64,000 nucleotides of DNA. Source: DCFW01 sp963790715 (GTDB lineage Bacteria; Bacteroidota; Bacteroidia; Bacteroidales; Bacteroidaceae). Shown piece by piece: positions 52,474 to 61,662 of this stretch (positions are counted from its first letter, which is position 1; every line of letters begins with the position of its first letter). Below the pieces are notes generated by a model, which saw nothing but the letters and a program-made list of their open reading frames with translations, was not told where the DNA came from and did no database searches. The stretch covers positions 1-64,000 of the forward strand of contig CAWBPN010000006.1 of assembly GCA_963790715.1 (NCBI GenBank), given 5' to 3'. A program made the position numbers and the translations under genes.

Positions 52474-54426
52474 ATGAAAAACATTCATATAAAAACTATA
52501 ATAGGAACATTTTTGATTGGGGTATTAATCACAAGTTGTTCCGATAATATTTTGAATGAAACGCCACGCAGTATATATACACCTGCATATTTCCAGACAG
52601 AATCAGGTGTACTTGGCGGAATCACCTCTTTATATGCTAATTTACGTAATATATGGGGTAACGGCTATTGGCTAAATGCTTGCGAAACCGGTACAGACGA
52701 ATATACTTATGCGGCAAGTGCTGATGACAATTTCAAAACAATGGATCTTTCAGGTGTGTCTAATCTAACTCCAACAAGTAGCCGTTCAGATGTTTTATGG
52801 AATAATGATTTCTCCGATATAAACACAGCAAATGGCATTATCCAATATGGTTCAGCTGCAGGAGTATCAAGTTCAATCATTTCCGAAGCTCGTTTTTTCC
52901 GTGCTTTTGATTATTTTAATTTAGTACAAACATTTGGAGGCGTTCCTCTTGATTTAGGTGCCGGTGAATTAAAATTCAACACTTCACCATCACGTTCATC
53001 CAAGCGTAACACTGTACCGGAAATATATACAAAAACCATTTTCCCTGACCTAATAATTGCTACTGACAGTTTACCTTCAACAGGACGTGTTACAGGTGGA
53101 GTTACCAAAACTGTTGCACGTTTATTCCTTGCTAAAGCATATCTTACTTATGCTTGGTGGTTAAAGAATCCAAATAATATTTCCACATATCCAACTTGTG
53201 ATCGGAAAGATCCAAATGGGCATGATGCGACTTGGTATTTTCAACAAGCTTACAACATAGCCATCGGTGCAATCAATGATCCAGGACCATTTGGTTTGCA
53301 AAAATCTTTCTATCAGGTTAATGTTGGAAGCAATGATAGAAACAACGAAATATTACTGTATGCTGATCATACCCAAGATAGTGAATATTATGACGGTCAA
53401 AGCCATTCTTATGGAAGTGGAGCATCTCCAAGCAATTTTGCCGCATGGATGACAACATGGAATTATACAACAATAAGAAGTTCCACAAGTGCCAGCTGGT
53501 CAGACCAAGTTAGTTCCGTTCAACGTGAAGCTGTACAAACTTTAGGACGTCCTTGGACACGTATGGCTCCGACAGTCAATTCTATCGAAAATAATTTCCC
53601 TGATAAAACTTATGATTCTCGTTACGACGGAACCTTTACAACATGTCTTCGTGGAAACTGGAATAAAGGAGGTATTGCAAACACAACATTATTCAATGCA
53701 AACGCATTACCGGTTGTTCAAGGAGATTCTATTCTTACATTCCTCAATGAGGATGTACCAGGAATCGATTATTCTAATACTGTGTATAAAAGTAATGTTG
53801 GAGCAGGCGTACTTCCCGGCAGAGCTGATTTTGTAATTGCACCAAGCGGAATCAGCAGATTTGCATATCCTATATTGTGGAAAATCGGGACTTATCGTAC
53901 GGATAACGGAAGTGCATTAGGTCAGCCTAATGGCGGTATCACACGTCCATATCCAATTGCTAAATTCTCCGAATTATATTTGATTGCTGCAGAAGCTGTA
54001 GTCGAAGGTGCTACTCCTGTATCAGGAATGGGAGCAAGGGATTTGGTTAATGTTCTTCGTGCACGTGCCGGTGTATGGACATACAACAATAATGGCAATT
54101 GCAACAAAACTGTTGATTACAGTGCAGAAATGACTGCTGCGACTCCTGCCACAATTACTATTGACTATATATTGGCAGAACGTAGCCGTGAATATTTCGG
54201 TGAAGGTCTTCGTTGGTGGGATTTAGTACGTACACAAAAATGGGCAGATGTTGCTGGCTCATATAGCATATGCGGCTCAACAGCAGGAGATCATACTCTG
54301 AAAACATATACCCGTACAATCAGCAATTATATGTATCTGCGTCCTATTCCACAAGGTCAAATAGATGCATTGCAGATGACAAAAGCAGAAAAGGCAACTT
54401 ATCAGAATCCTGGATACAGCAATTAA
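52474..54426 (+). CDS. SusD/RagB-family nutrient-binding lipoprotein
   Basis: A 650-residue surface lipoprotein paired with the upstream SusC. The signal peptide and lipobox (LITSC, Cys near residue 22) are followed by the helical N-terminal part (FFRAFDYFNLVQTFGGVPL, about 137-155) and the C-terminal RagB motif (ILAERSREYFGEGLRWWDLVRT, about 568-589). The length is toward the long end for SusD. A terminator follows, so locus 2 ends here. Confidence 0.96.
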   Translation: MKNIHIKTIIGTFLIGVLITSCSDNILNETPRSIYTPAYFQTESGVLGGITSLYANLRNIWGNGYWLNACETGTDEYTYAASADDNFKTMDLSGVSNLTPTSSRSDVLWNNDFSDINTANGIIQYGSAAGVSSSIISEARFFRAFDYFNLVQTFGGVPLDLGAGELKFNTSPSRSSKRNTVPEIYTKTIFPDLIIATDSLPSTGRVTGGVTKTVARLFLAKAYLTYAWWLKNPNNISTYPTCDRKDPNGHDATWYFQQAYNIAIGAINDPGPFGLQKSFYQVNVGSNDRNNEILLYADHTQDSEYYDGQSHSYGSGASPSNFAAWMTTWNYTTIRSSTSASWSDQVSSVQREAVQTLGRPWTRMAPTVNSIENNFPDKTYDSRYDGTFTTCLRGNWNKGGIANTTLFNANALPVVQGDSILTFLNEDVPGIDYSNTVYKSNVGAGVLPGRADFVIAPSGISRFAYPILWKIGTYRTDNGSALGQPNGGITRPYPIAKFSELYLIAAEAVVEGATPVSGMGARDLVNVLRARAGVWTYNNNGNCNKTVDYSAEMTAATPATITIDYILAERSREYFGEGLRWWDLVRTQKWADVAGSYSICGSTAGDHTLKTYTRTISNYMYLRPIPQGQIDALQMTKAEKATYQNPGYSN

Positions 54427-54459
54427 ACCTTAAATATATAACAAATATATATTACATTC

Positions 54460-54495
54460 AAGAGGAAGCCGCAAAAAGCTTCCTCTTTTATTTTG
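54460..54495 (+). terminator. Terminator after the locus-2 susD gene
   Basis: A 10-bp perfect stem (AAGAGGAAGC / GCTTCCTCTT) with an 8-nt loop is followed by T-rich DNA. Confidence 0.85.
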
Positions 54496-54567
54496 TTATA
54501 AACTGATATAAAATGCCCGCCTTTACCTACAATTTAGTCGTATTTTATTGGTTTTGTAAAAAAAAAT

Positions 54568-54581
54568 TCGCAAATTTGCGA
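54568..54581. promoter_or_regulatory. Palindrome in the promoter region of the aconitase operon
   Basis: TCGCAAATTTGCGA is a 14-bp perfect palindrome 38 bp before the aconitase ATG. It overlaps a weak -7-like CAAATTTG, as an operator might. Regulator unknown. Confidence 0.4.
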
Positions 54582-54618
54582 CAAATAGAAAATCATAGAT
54601 AAAAATAAATTATCAATT

Positions 54619-56865
54619 ATGGCGTACGATATCGAAATGCTGGCAAAGCATTATGCAACTCTACCACAAAAAATTAAAAATATAAGAGAAGTACTTCAAC
54701 ATCCATTAACATTAGTTGAAAAAATCCTTTATGCACATTTATACAACCAAAACGAAATAAAAAACTTTCAACGATGCATCGACTATGTAAATTTTCGTCC
54801 TGATCGTGTGGCAATGCAGGATGCGACAGCACAAATGGCGTTGCTGCAATTCATGAATGCAGGAAAAGAGAAAGTTGCCGTACCGTCAACCGTACATTGT
54901 GATCATTTAATTAAAGCCGATAACGGTGCTAACGAAGATCTGCCGGTGGCACTTAAAGAGAATAAAGAGATATATGATTTTCTACAACTTGTTGCCGATA
55001 AATACGGCATCGGCTTCTGGCAACCGGGAGCCGGTATAATACACCAAGTGGTATTTGAAAACTACGCATTTCCCGGAGGAATGATGATAGGTACCGATTC
55101 GCATACACCAACTGCAGGTGGACTGGGGATGATTGCCATCGGTGTTGGCGGTGCTGATGCCGTAGACGTGATGACCGGATCTGAATGGGAACTGAAAATG
55201 CCAAAAATAATGGGCGTGAAACTTACAGGTTCTCTATCCGGTTGGGCTGCTCCAAAAGATATAATTCTAAAATTAGCAGGAATACTAACTGTAAAAGGCG
55301 GTACGAATTCCATTATTGAATATTTCGGTGAAGGTGTGAAATCACTTTCTGCTACTGGTATGGCAACAATATGCAACATGGGAGCTGAAATAGGAACAAC
55401 CACTTCTATATTCCCTTTCGGACAAAACATGATTGATTATCTAAAGGAGACAGGACGTGCCGACGTTGCCAAATTAGCTGAAAGTATTGCCGATTGCCTG
55501 CGCTCCGATGATGAAGTTTATGCAAATCCTGATAAATATTACGATAGTATTATTGAGATTGATTTATCTAAATTGGAGCCATATCTCAACGGTCCGTTTA
55601 CTCCAGACGCAGCTCACCCAATTTCTCAATTGGCTGCCGACGTAAAAAAATACGATTATCCTGAAAAGATGGAAGTCGGATTGATAGGCTCTTGTACAAA
55701 TTCGTCATATCAAGATTTAAGTCGCGCCGCTTCGTTGGCTCGCCAAGTTACTGCAAAACATTTGAAAGTGCAAGCGCCTCTTTTCATTAATCCCGGTTCG
55801 GAACAGATTCGTTATACAGCCGAACGCGATGGTATAATAGATGATTTCAAGAAAATAGGTGCCGTAATAATGACAAACGCATGCGGACCTTGCATTGGTC
55901 AGTGGAAACGCCATACCGACAATAACACCAGAAAGAATTCCATAGTTACTTCTTTCAACCGCAATTTTGCAAAACGAGCTGACGGTAATCCAAATACCTA
56001 TGCCTTTGTGGCATCACCGGAATTGGTAATGGCAATGACAATTGCCGGAAGGTTAACATTCAACCCTCTTACCGACTATCTCATAAATGAAGATGGCGAA
56101 AAAGTGAAATTAGATATACCGCAAGGTAATATATTCCCGGCTAAAGGATTCGATGTAAAAGATAAAGGATATATCACTCCTACAGGAAAGACAAAAGAAA
56201 TTGTAATTGATCCGGATTCGCAACGCCTGCAAAAACTAAAACCTTTTGCAGCATATAATGAGAAAGACTATATAAATATGCCGTTGCTCATCAAGACAAA
56301 AGGCAAATGTACCACAGACCATATATCAATGGCCGGACCGTGGCTTCGCTTTCGCGGACATCTTGAAAACATCTCACAAAACATGTTGATGGGTGCCGTA
56401 AATAAATTCAACGACAAAACAAACTCAGTGCTCAACCAATTAACAGGAAAATACGGAAACGTATCCGAAGTAGCAAAAGAGTATAAACAAAAAGGAATAT
56501 CTTCAATTGTTGTTGCTGAAGAAAACTATGGAGAGGGATCATCTCGCGAACATGCGGCGATGGAGCCACGCTTCTTAAATGTGAAAGTTATCTTGGCTAA
56601 ATCATTTGCTCGCATTCACGAAACGAACCTGAAAAAGCAAGGCATGCTGGCACTTACATTTATCGACAAAAACGATTATGACAAGGTACGTGAAGACGAC
56701 TGGATTACAATAGACGGACTTAACTATTTTGCTCCGAATAAACATTTAAAAGTAATGTTAAAGCACAAAGACGGTTCGGAAGAAAACTTTGAAGTTCAAC
56801 ATACATATAACTTGCAACAAATTGGATGGTTTAAAGCCGGAGCTGCATTAAATATGAAACACTAA
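54619..56865 (+). CDS. acn: Aconitate hydratase
   Basis: A 748-residue aconitase of the mitochondrial-like type, interconverting citrate and isocitrate. Iron-sulfur cluster Cys ligands appear in SCTNSSYQD (about 354-362) and NACGPCIGQW (about 418-427). GTDSHTPTAGGLGMIAIGVGG (about 159-179) and EENYGEGSSREHAAMEPR (about 635-652) are active-site motifs. First gene of an acn-icd-gltA operon, the oxidative branch of the citric acid cycle used by Bacteroidales mainly to make 2-oxoglutarate for glutamate. Confidence 0.95.
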   Translation: MAYDIEMLAKHYATLPQKIKNIREVLQHPLTLVEKILYAHLYNQNEIKNFQRCIDYVNFRPDRVAMQDATAQMALLQFMNAGKEKVAVPSTVHCDHLIKADNGANEDLPVALKENKEIYDFLQLVADKYGIGFWQPGAGIIHQVVFENYAFPGGMMIGTDSHTPTAGGLGMIAIGVGGADAVDVMTGSEWELKMPKIMGVKLTGSLSGWAAPKDIILKLAGILTVKGGTNSIIEYFGEGVKSLSATGMATICNMGAEIGTTTSIFPFGQNMIDYLKETGRADVAKLAESIADCLRSDDEVYANPDKYYDSIIEIDLSKLEPYLNGPFTPDAAHPISQLAADVKKYDYPEKMEVGLIGSCTNSSYQDLSRAASLARQVTAKHLKVQAPLFINPGSEQIRYTAERDGIIDDFKKIGAVIMTNACGPCIGQWKRHTDNNTRKNSIVTSFNRNFAKRADGNPNTYAFVASPELVMAMTIAGRLTFNPLTDYLINEDGEKVKLDIPQGNIFPAKGFDVKDKGYITPTGKTKEIVIDPDSQRLQKLKPFAAYNEKDYINMPLLIKTKGKCTTDHISMAGPWLRFRGHLENISQNMLMGAVNKFNDKTNSVLNQLTGKYGNVSEVAKEYKQKGISSIVVAEENYGEGSSREHAAMEPRFLNVKVILAKSFARIHETNLKKQGMLALTFIDKNDYDKVREDDWITIDGLNYFAPNKHLKVMLKHKDGSEENFEVQHTYNLQQIGWFKAGAALNMKH

Positions 56866-56873
56866 TAATTATA

Positions 56874-58139
56874 ATGAGTAAGATTCAAAAAGTAAACGGA
56901 AATTTAATAGTACCAGATAAGGTTACCATACCTTTTATTGAAGGTGACGGTGTAGGAGCTGAAATCACTCCTGTGTGTCAAAAAGTCGTAAATGCAGCTA
57001 TAGCCAAAGTTTACGGCGGCAAACGCAATATCGAATGGAAAGAGGTATTAGCGGGTGGCAAAGCATACGAAAAAACAGGAGAATGGTTACCTGAAGCTAC
57101 GTTACAAGCGTTTCGCGATTATCTGGTAGGTATTAAAGGTCCTTTGACGACTCCGATCGGAGGCGGTATACGTTCATTGAATGTTGCTCTGCGACAGACA
57201 CTTGATTTATTTGTTTGTTTACGCCCAGTGCAGTGGTACGACGGAATAGTTTCTCCATTAAAAGAGCCGGAAAAAGTGGATATGGTTATATTTCGGGAGA
57301 ATACAGAAGATATTTATGCGGGTATTGAATGGAAACAAGGCACACCGGAAGCTGAGAAGTTTTTAAAATTTCTCACCGAAGAAATGCACGTAACTAAAAT
57401 TCGTTTCCCAAAGACTTCTTCATTCGGCGTAAAACCGGTATCAATTGAAGGTACAGAACGATTAGTACGTGCAGCCATAAAATACGCCGTTGAGCATCGC
57501 CGTACGAGTGTCACACTTGTACACAAGGGAAACATCATGAAATTTACCGAAGGTGGGTTTAAACTTTGGGGTTACGCTCTTGCCGAACGTGAATTCGGTG
57601 ACAAAGTATTCACAATGCTACAATATGAAAACATAAAAAAAGAAAAAGGAGGTAATGAAGCAGATAAAGCATTAAATGAGGCCAAGGCTGCAAAAAAGAT
57701 TATCATTAAAGATTGTATTTGTGATGCTTTTTTACAAAACACTTTACTTATGCCCGAAGAATATTCAGTAATAGCTACAATGAATCTCAACGGAGACTAT
57801 GTAAGTGACCAATTAGCCGCAATGGTAGGTGGAATCGGCATTGCTCCGGGAGCTAATATTAATTATGACGAAGGATATGCCATATTTGAAGCTACACATG
57901 GTACGGCTCCCAATATAGCAGGGAAAAACATTGTCAACCCTTCATCAATGCTTTTATCTGCTGTGATGATGTTGGAATATATTGGATGGAATGAAGCCGG
58001 AGATATTATCAGACAGGCTCTAAGTACTTCGTTTAGAGATGGTAAGGCTACAAACGATTTGGCAAGATTTATGCCAAACGGCACAACACTTTCAACTACT
58101 GCTTTCGGAGATGAAATTATCAAACTGGTAAATAAATAA
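56874..58139 (+). CDS. icd: NADP-dependent isocitrate dehydrogenase
   Basis: A 421-residue enzyme converting isocitrate to 2-oxoglutarate. Visible signatures are IPFIEGDGVGAEITPV (about 19-34), the substrate-binding RSLNVALRQTLDLFVCLRP (about 102-120), VIFRENTEDIYAGIEW (about 139-154) and the nucleotide-binding FEATHGTAPNIAGKN (about 339-353). This is the E. coli-type dimeric family. It begins 8 bp after acn and is followed by citrate synthase after 7 bp. Confidence 0.96.
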   Translation: MSKIQKVNGNLIVPDKVTIPFIEGDGVGAEITPVCQKVVNAAIAKVYGGKRNIEWKEVLAGGKAYEKTGEWLPEATLQAFRDYLVGIKGPLTTPIGGGIRSLNVALRQTLDLFVCLRPVQWYDGIVSPLKEPEKVDMVIFRENTEDIYAGIEWKQGTPEAEKFLKFLTEEMHVTKIRFPKTSSFGVKPVSIEGTERLVRAAIKYAVEHRRTSVTLVHKGNIMKFTEGGFKLWGYALAEREFGDKVFTMLQYENIKKEKGGNEADKALNEAKAAKKIIIKDCICDAFLQNTLLMPEEYSVIATMNLNGDYVSDQLAAMVGGIGIAPGANINYDEGYAIFEATHGTAPNIAGKNIVNPSSMLLSAVMMLEYIGWNEAGDIIRQALSTSFRDGKATNDLARFMPNGTTLSTTAFGDEIIKLVNK

Positions 58140-58146
58140 TATAATC

Positions 58147-59496
58147 ATGAAAAAAGAATACATGCAATACAAAATTTCAGAATTCTCAAAAGAATCCGGA
58201 AAGATTGACAATTCATTGTTTACAAAATACAATGTAAAAAGAGGTCTACGCAACGAAGATGGTACGGGTGTGTTAGTCGGACTAACCAAAATAGGTAACG
58301 TAGTAGGTACTCAACGATTACCTGACGGTACGCTAAAAGCTATCCCAGGCAAATTATATTATCGCGGTTACAGTGTTGATGATTTAGCTTCTGCCATCAT
58401 TACAGAAAAACGTTATGGGTTTGAAGAAATTGCATACTTACTGCTTTCAGGTCACCTACCCGACAACGAAGAACTGACCTTTTTCAAAGAAATAATCACA
58501 GAGAATATGCCTCTTAGCCAAAAGATTAAGATGCATATCATAGATATTGAAGGCGAAAACATAATGAACATTTTGGCTCGTAGCGTGCTGGACATGTATA
58601 ATTTTGACAAAACACCGGAAGACACTTCCCGTGACAATTTGATTCGCCAATCAGTGGAATTAATTTCTAAATTTCCTCCCATCATAGCCTACGCATACAA
58701 TATATTACGCCACAGTCGCATGGGGCTTTCATTAAATATACGTCATCCGCAAGAGAATCTGTCCATTGCTCAGAACTTCCTTTACATGCTGAAAAACGAA
58801 TATACCGAACTGGATGCCCGTACACTTGACTTGATGTTGATTTTGCATGCCGAGCACGGAGGTGGTAACAACTCCACATTTACAGTACGTGTAACAAGCT
58901 CCACCGGTACAGATACTTATTCATCAATTGCAGCAGGTATCGGCTCTTTAAAAGGTCCGTTGCATGGTGGTGCCAATATCGCAGCCACTAAAATGTTTGA
59001 ACATTTAAAGAGTGCCATACACAATTGGAAAGACACGGATGAGATAGATGCATACCTAATGCGCATATTACGCAAAGAAGTATATGATAAGAAAGGATTG
59101 ATTTACGGTATCGGTCATGCCGTTTATACACTATCCGACCCTCGTGCCGTGCAATTAAAGAGATTGGCGGGAGAGTTGGCAATTGAAAAAGGGAGGGAAG
59201 ATGAATACAACTTCCTCGAACTTATAGAAGATCGCGCCATCATAACTTTCAAAAAGTTCAAAGGTCCTAATGCCAAGGAAATATGTGCCAATGTAGACTT
59301 CTATTCAGGTTTTGTGTACAATATGATAGGACTGCCGATAGAGATTTACACTCCGCTATTTGCCATGGCGCGTATAGTTGGATGGTGCGCACATCGTATT
59401 GAAGAACTGACATTTGACGGCAAACGGATAATACGTCCGGCTTATAAAAATATTATTACAGAGGAAATGAAATATATTCCTATTAATGAAAGATAA
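58147..59496 (+). CDS. gltA: Citrate synthase
   Basis: A 449-residue citrate synthase joining acetyl-CoA and oxaloacetate. Catalytic regions are LILHAEHGGGNNSTFTVRV (about 233-251), LKGPLHGGANIAATKM (about 267-282) and the His-bearing IYGIGHAVYTLSDPRA (about 318-333), with Asp in FYSGFVYNMIGLP. The N-terminal extension with IPGKLYYRGYSVDDLA is typical. Third gene of the operon. Confidence 0.95.
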   Translation: MKKEYMQYKISEFSKESGKIDNSLFTKYNVKRGLRNEDGTGVLVGLTKIGNVVGTQRLPDGTLKAIPGKLYYRGYSVDDLASAIITEKRYGFEEIAYLLLSGHLPDNEELTFFKEIITENMPLSQKIKMHIIDIEGENIMNILARSVLDMYNFDKTPEDTSRDNLIRQSVELISKFPPIIAYAYNILRHSRMGLSLNIRHPQENLSIAQNFLYMLKNEYTELDARTLDLMLILHAEHGGGNNSTFTVRVTSSTGTDTYSSIAAGIGSLKGPLHGGANIAATKMFEHLKSAIHNWKDTDEIDAYLMRILRKEVYDKKGLIYGIGHAVYTLSDPRAVQLKRLAGELAIEKGREDEYNFLELIEDRAIITFKKFKGPNAKEICANVDFYSGFVYNMIGLPIEIYTPLFAMARIVGWCAHRIEELTFDGKRIIRPAYKNIITEEMKYIPINER

Positions 59497-59505
59497 AATA
59501 ATTAT

Positions 59506-60360
59506 ATGGAACCAAAGTTAGGAGAATACAACACACTTGAAGTAATTAAAAGAGTAGATTTCGGAGTCTATTTAAATGGCGGCGAAGAAGGTGACATACT
59601 ATTGCCTAATCGTTATGTACCTGACGGGACATCTCCGGGTGATACGTTACGCGTCTTTTTATATTTAGACAATGAAGAACGATTGATAGCCACCACCCTT
59701 GAACCGAAAGTAAAAGTGGGAGAATTTGCTTATCTACAAGTCGTTTGGACTAATCAATACGGAGCTTTTTTAGATTGGGGATTGATGAAAGATTTGTTCG
59801 TACCGTTTAGCGAACAAAGAATAACAATGAGTAAAAACAAAAGTTATCTCATATATTGCCATATAGATGAAGATAGTAATCGCATTATGGCTACATCAAG
59901 AATAGATCATTTTATAAGTAATGAACATCCGGATTTTAATGCCGGAGATAGAGTAAACATTATTATCTGGCAAAAAACTTCATTAGGATATAAGGCTATC
60001 ATCGAAAACAAATATGCCGGACTATTGTACGATAATGAGTTATTTCGTCATTTGGAAATAGGTGATAAACTTGAAGCGTATGTAAAACAAATTCGTGATG
60101 ACAATAAAATCGATTTGATAATACAGAAAAACAATGTAGAATTTGTCGATGACTTTGCAAAGCAGTTTTATGATTACTTGAAACTACATGACGGGCACAC
60201 CACTTTTTGTGATAAAACGCCGCCTGACGAGATATACAATGAATTCGGAGTCAGCAAGAAAATATTCAAAAAGGGCATCGGGGAACTATACAGGATGCAA
60301 TTGATACAGATTAGTGATAACGGTACAGAAATAAGAAATAGGGATTCCCCTACAGAATAA
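59506..60360 (+). CDS. cvfB: CvfB-like S1-domain RNA-binding protein
   Basis: A 284-residue cytoplasmic protein of the CvfB/YitL family. It has tandem S1-type OB folds (about 1-65; about 70-140 with VWTNQYGAFLDWGLMKDLFVP; about 145-215) and a C-terminal winged helix (about 225-275, EFGVSKKIFKKGIGELYRM). Family members bind RNA; the role in Bacteroidota is unclear. It begins 9 bp after citrate synthase, so it is probably co-transcribed with the citric acid cycle genes. A strong terminator follows. Confidence 0.88.
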   Translation: MEPKLGEYNTLEVIKRVDFGVYLNGGEEGDILLPNRYVPDGTSPGDTLRVFLYLDNEERLIATTLEPKVKVGEFAYLQVVWTNQYGAFLDWGLMKDLFVPFSEQRITMSKNKSYLIYCHIDEDSNRIMATSRIDHFISNEHPDFNAGDRVNIIIWQKTSLGYKAIIENKYAGLLYDNELFRHLEIGDKLEAYVKQIRDDNKIDLIIQKNNVEFVDDFAKQFYDYLKLHDGHTTFCDKTPPDEIYNEFGVSKKIFKKGIGELYRMQLIQISDNGTEIRNRDSPTE

Positions 60361-60371
60361 TGGGAATAATC

Positions 60372-60405
60372 AATAGGGTGAGGGATAATCTCACCCTATT
60401 TTTGT
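60372..60405 (+). terminator. Terminator after cvfB
   Basis: An 11-bp perfect stem (AATAGGGTGAG / CTCACCCTATT) with a 7-nt loop, followed by a T tract. Confidence 0.9.
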
Positions 60406-60448
60406 ATCAAACAAAAAGGAATAATAAACCCTTTAAAATTATACGATT

Positions 60449-61546
60449 ATGAAGAAAATAATTTTAACTCTGGTTCTAGTCATGACGGCATCAATGTATA
60501 CCGCAAGCATGGCATCTGTAGAATTCAGTACGAATGACATCCGCACAGAAACAAGATTTCTAACAGACAAGATGAGATATGAACTCAATCTTGACGAACA
60601 ACAATATAATGATGTTTATGAAATTAATTACGACTTCTTATATTCAGTTCGTAACATTATGGATGATGTAGCTTATGGCGATCAATATGCCACTAATGTA
60701 TATAATAATGCGCTCAACAACAGGAATGATAATTTAAGATATGTTCTTGATGAGAACCAATACGAAACGTTCCTTAATCGTACTTACTTCTCACGTCCTT
60801 TCTATGTTGACGATAATCGTTGGGGATTTAATATTTACTTAAATTATGAGCCTAATTTCTATTATTACTCATGCCCTTCGATTTTCTATTCATATTTTGG
60901 AGGTTATGTACATACTCCAGGTTATTTCATGCACAGATATAATCACCCTATATTTGACCGCGTAGTAAGATATGGATATAGTTCAATTATACCTTACGCT
61001 AACAGGCCTCAAGGCGCACCAAGGTATAATGGTGATAGTTATAGATCAGGATATGCAAGAAACACCGTAAATAATTATAACAGCAGTAATCGTTATAGCA
61101 ATCGCTCCTACAATTCAGGCAACAGGAACTACAATAATAACATCAGGAATAATAATAGCAGAAACTACAATAATACCATTAATACTAACAGAAATTACAA
61201 CACTGATAGCAGAAACTTCAATAATACTATCAACACTAACAAAAATTATAACAGTGATAGCAGAAGCTTCAACAATTCAGGCAACAATAACAACAACAGA
61301 AGTTACAATAATAATAACACTCCTACTAGTAATTATTCAAATCCTTCAAATAATAATAAGAATAACAGTAATAACAGTAATAATCGTTCGTTCAATGAAA
61401 GCAGAAGCGTGCGTAACAATAATACTCCTGCACCAAGCTCCTCAAACAGAAGTTTTTCTGCACCATCATCACCAAAGGTTTCCAGTTCACCTGCACCGTC
61501 AAGAAGTTTTTCAAGACCATCATCATCTAGAAGCTTTGGCAAATAA
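60449..61546 (+). CDS. Secreted Asn/Ser/Tyr-rich low-complexity protein
   Basis: A 365-residue protein with a signal peptide (about 1-22). The N-terminal part (about 25-125) is helical and charged (TETRFLTDKMRYELNLDEQQYND). A Tyr-rich stretch follows (about 125-170). From about 195 to the end it is dominated by Asn, Ser, Arg and Tyr in degenerate repeats (NYNNTINTNRNYNTDSRNFN and similar), ending in a Ser/Pro/Arg tail. No known domain is recognised. The repeats are imperfect at DNA level, with internal direct repeats around 61,160-61,270 that may allow length variation. Cell-surface or matrix role possible; function unknown. Confidence 0.75.
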   Translation: MKKIILTLVLVMTASMYTASMASVEFSTNDIRTETRFLTDKMRYELNLDEQQYNDVYEINYDFLYSVRNIMDDVAYGDQYATNVYNNALNNRNDNLRYVLDENQYETFLNRTYFSRPFYVDDNRWGFNIYLNYEPNFYYYSCPSIFYSYFGGYVHTPGYFMHRYNHPIFDRVVRYGYSSIIPYANRPQGAPRYNGDSYRSGYARNTVNNYNSSNRYSNRSYNSGNRNYNNNIRNNNSRNYNNTINTNRNYNTDSRNFNNTINTNKNYNSDSRSFNNSGNNNNNRSYNNNNTPTSNYSNPSNNNKNNSNNSNNRSFNESRSVRNNNTPAPSSSNRSFSAPSSPKVSSSPAPSRSFSRPSSSRSFGK

Positions 61547-61662
61547 ACATAAGAATAAATACTTCTATTTTTCAACATACATTCATTTTCAGTTATTTCA
61601 AAAGATTGTTTAAGGAAAGACTTATATAGGGAGGTACCAGTACTTCCCTATATTGTTTCTGT

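Noticed and set aside
61254..61613. 119-codon frame overlapping the Asn-rich gene
   Set aside because: It is a +1-frame shadow of AAT/AAC repeats, giving an Ile/Thr/Val-rich artefact.
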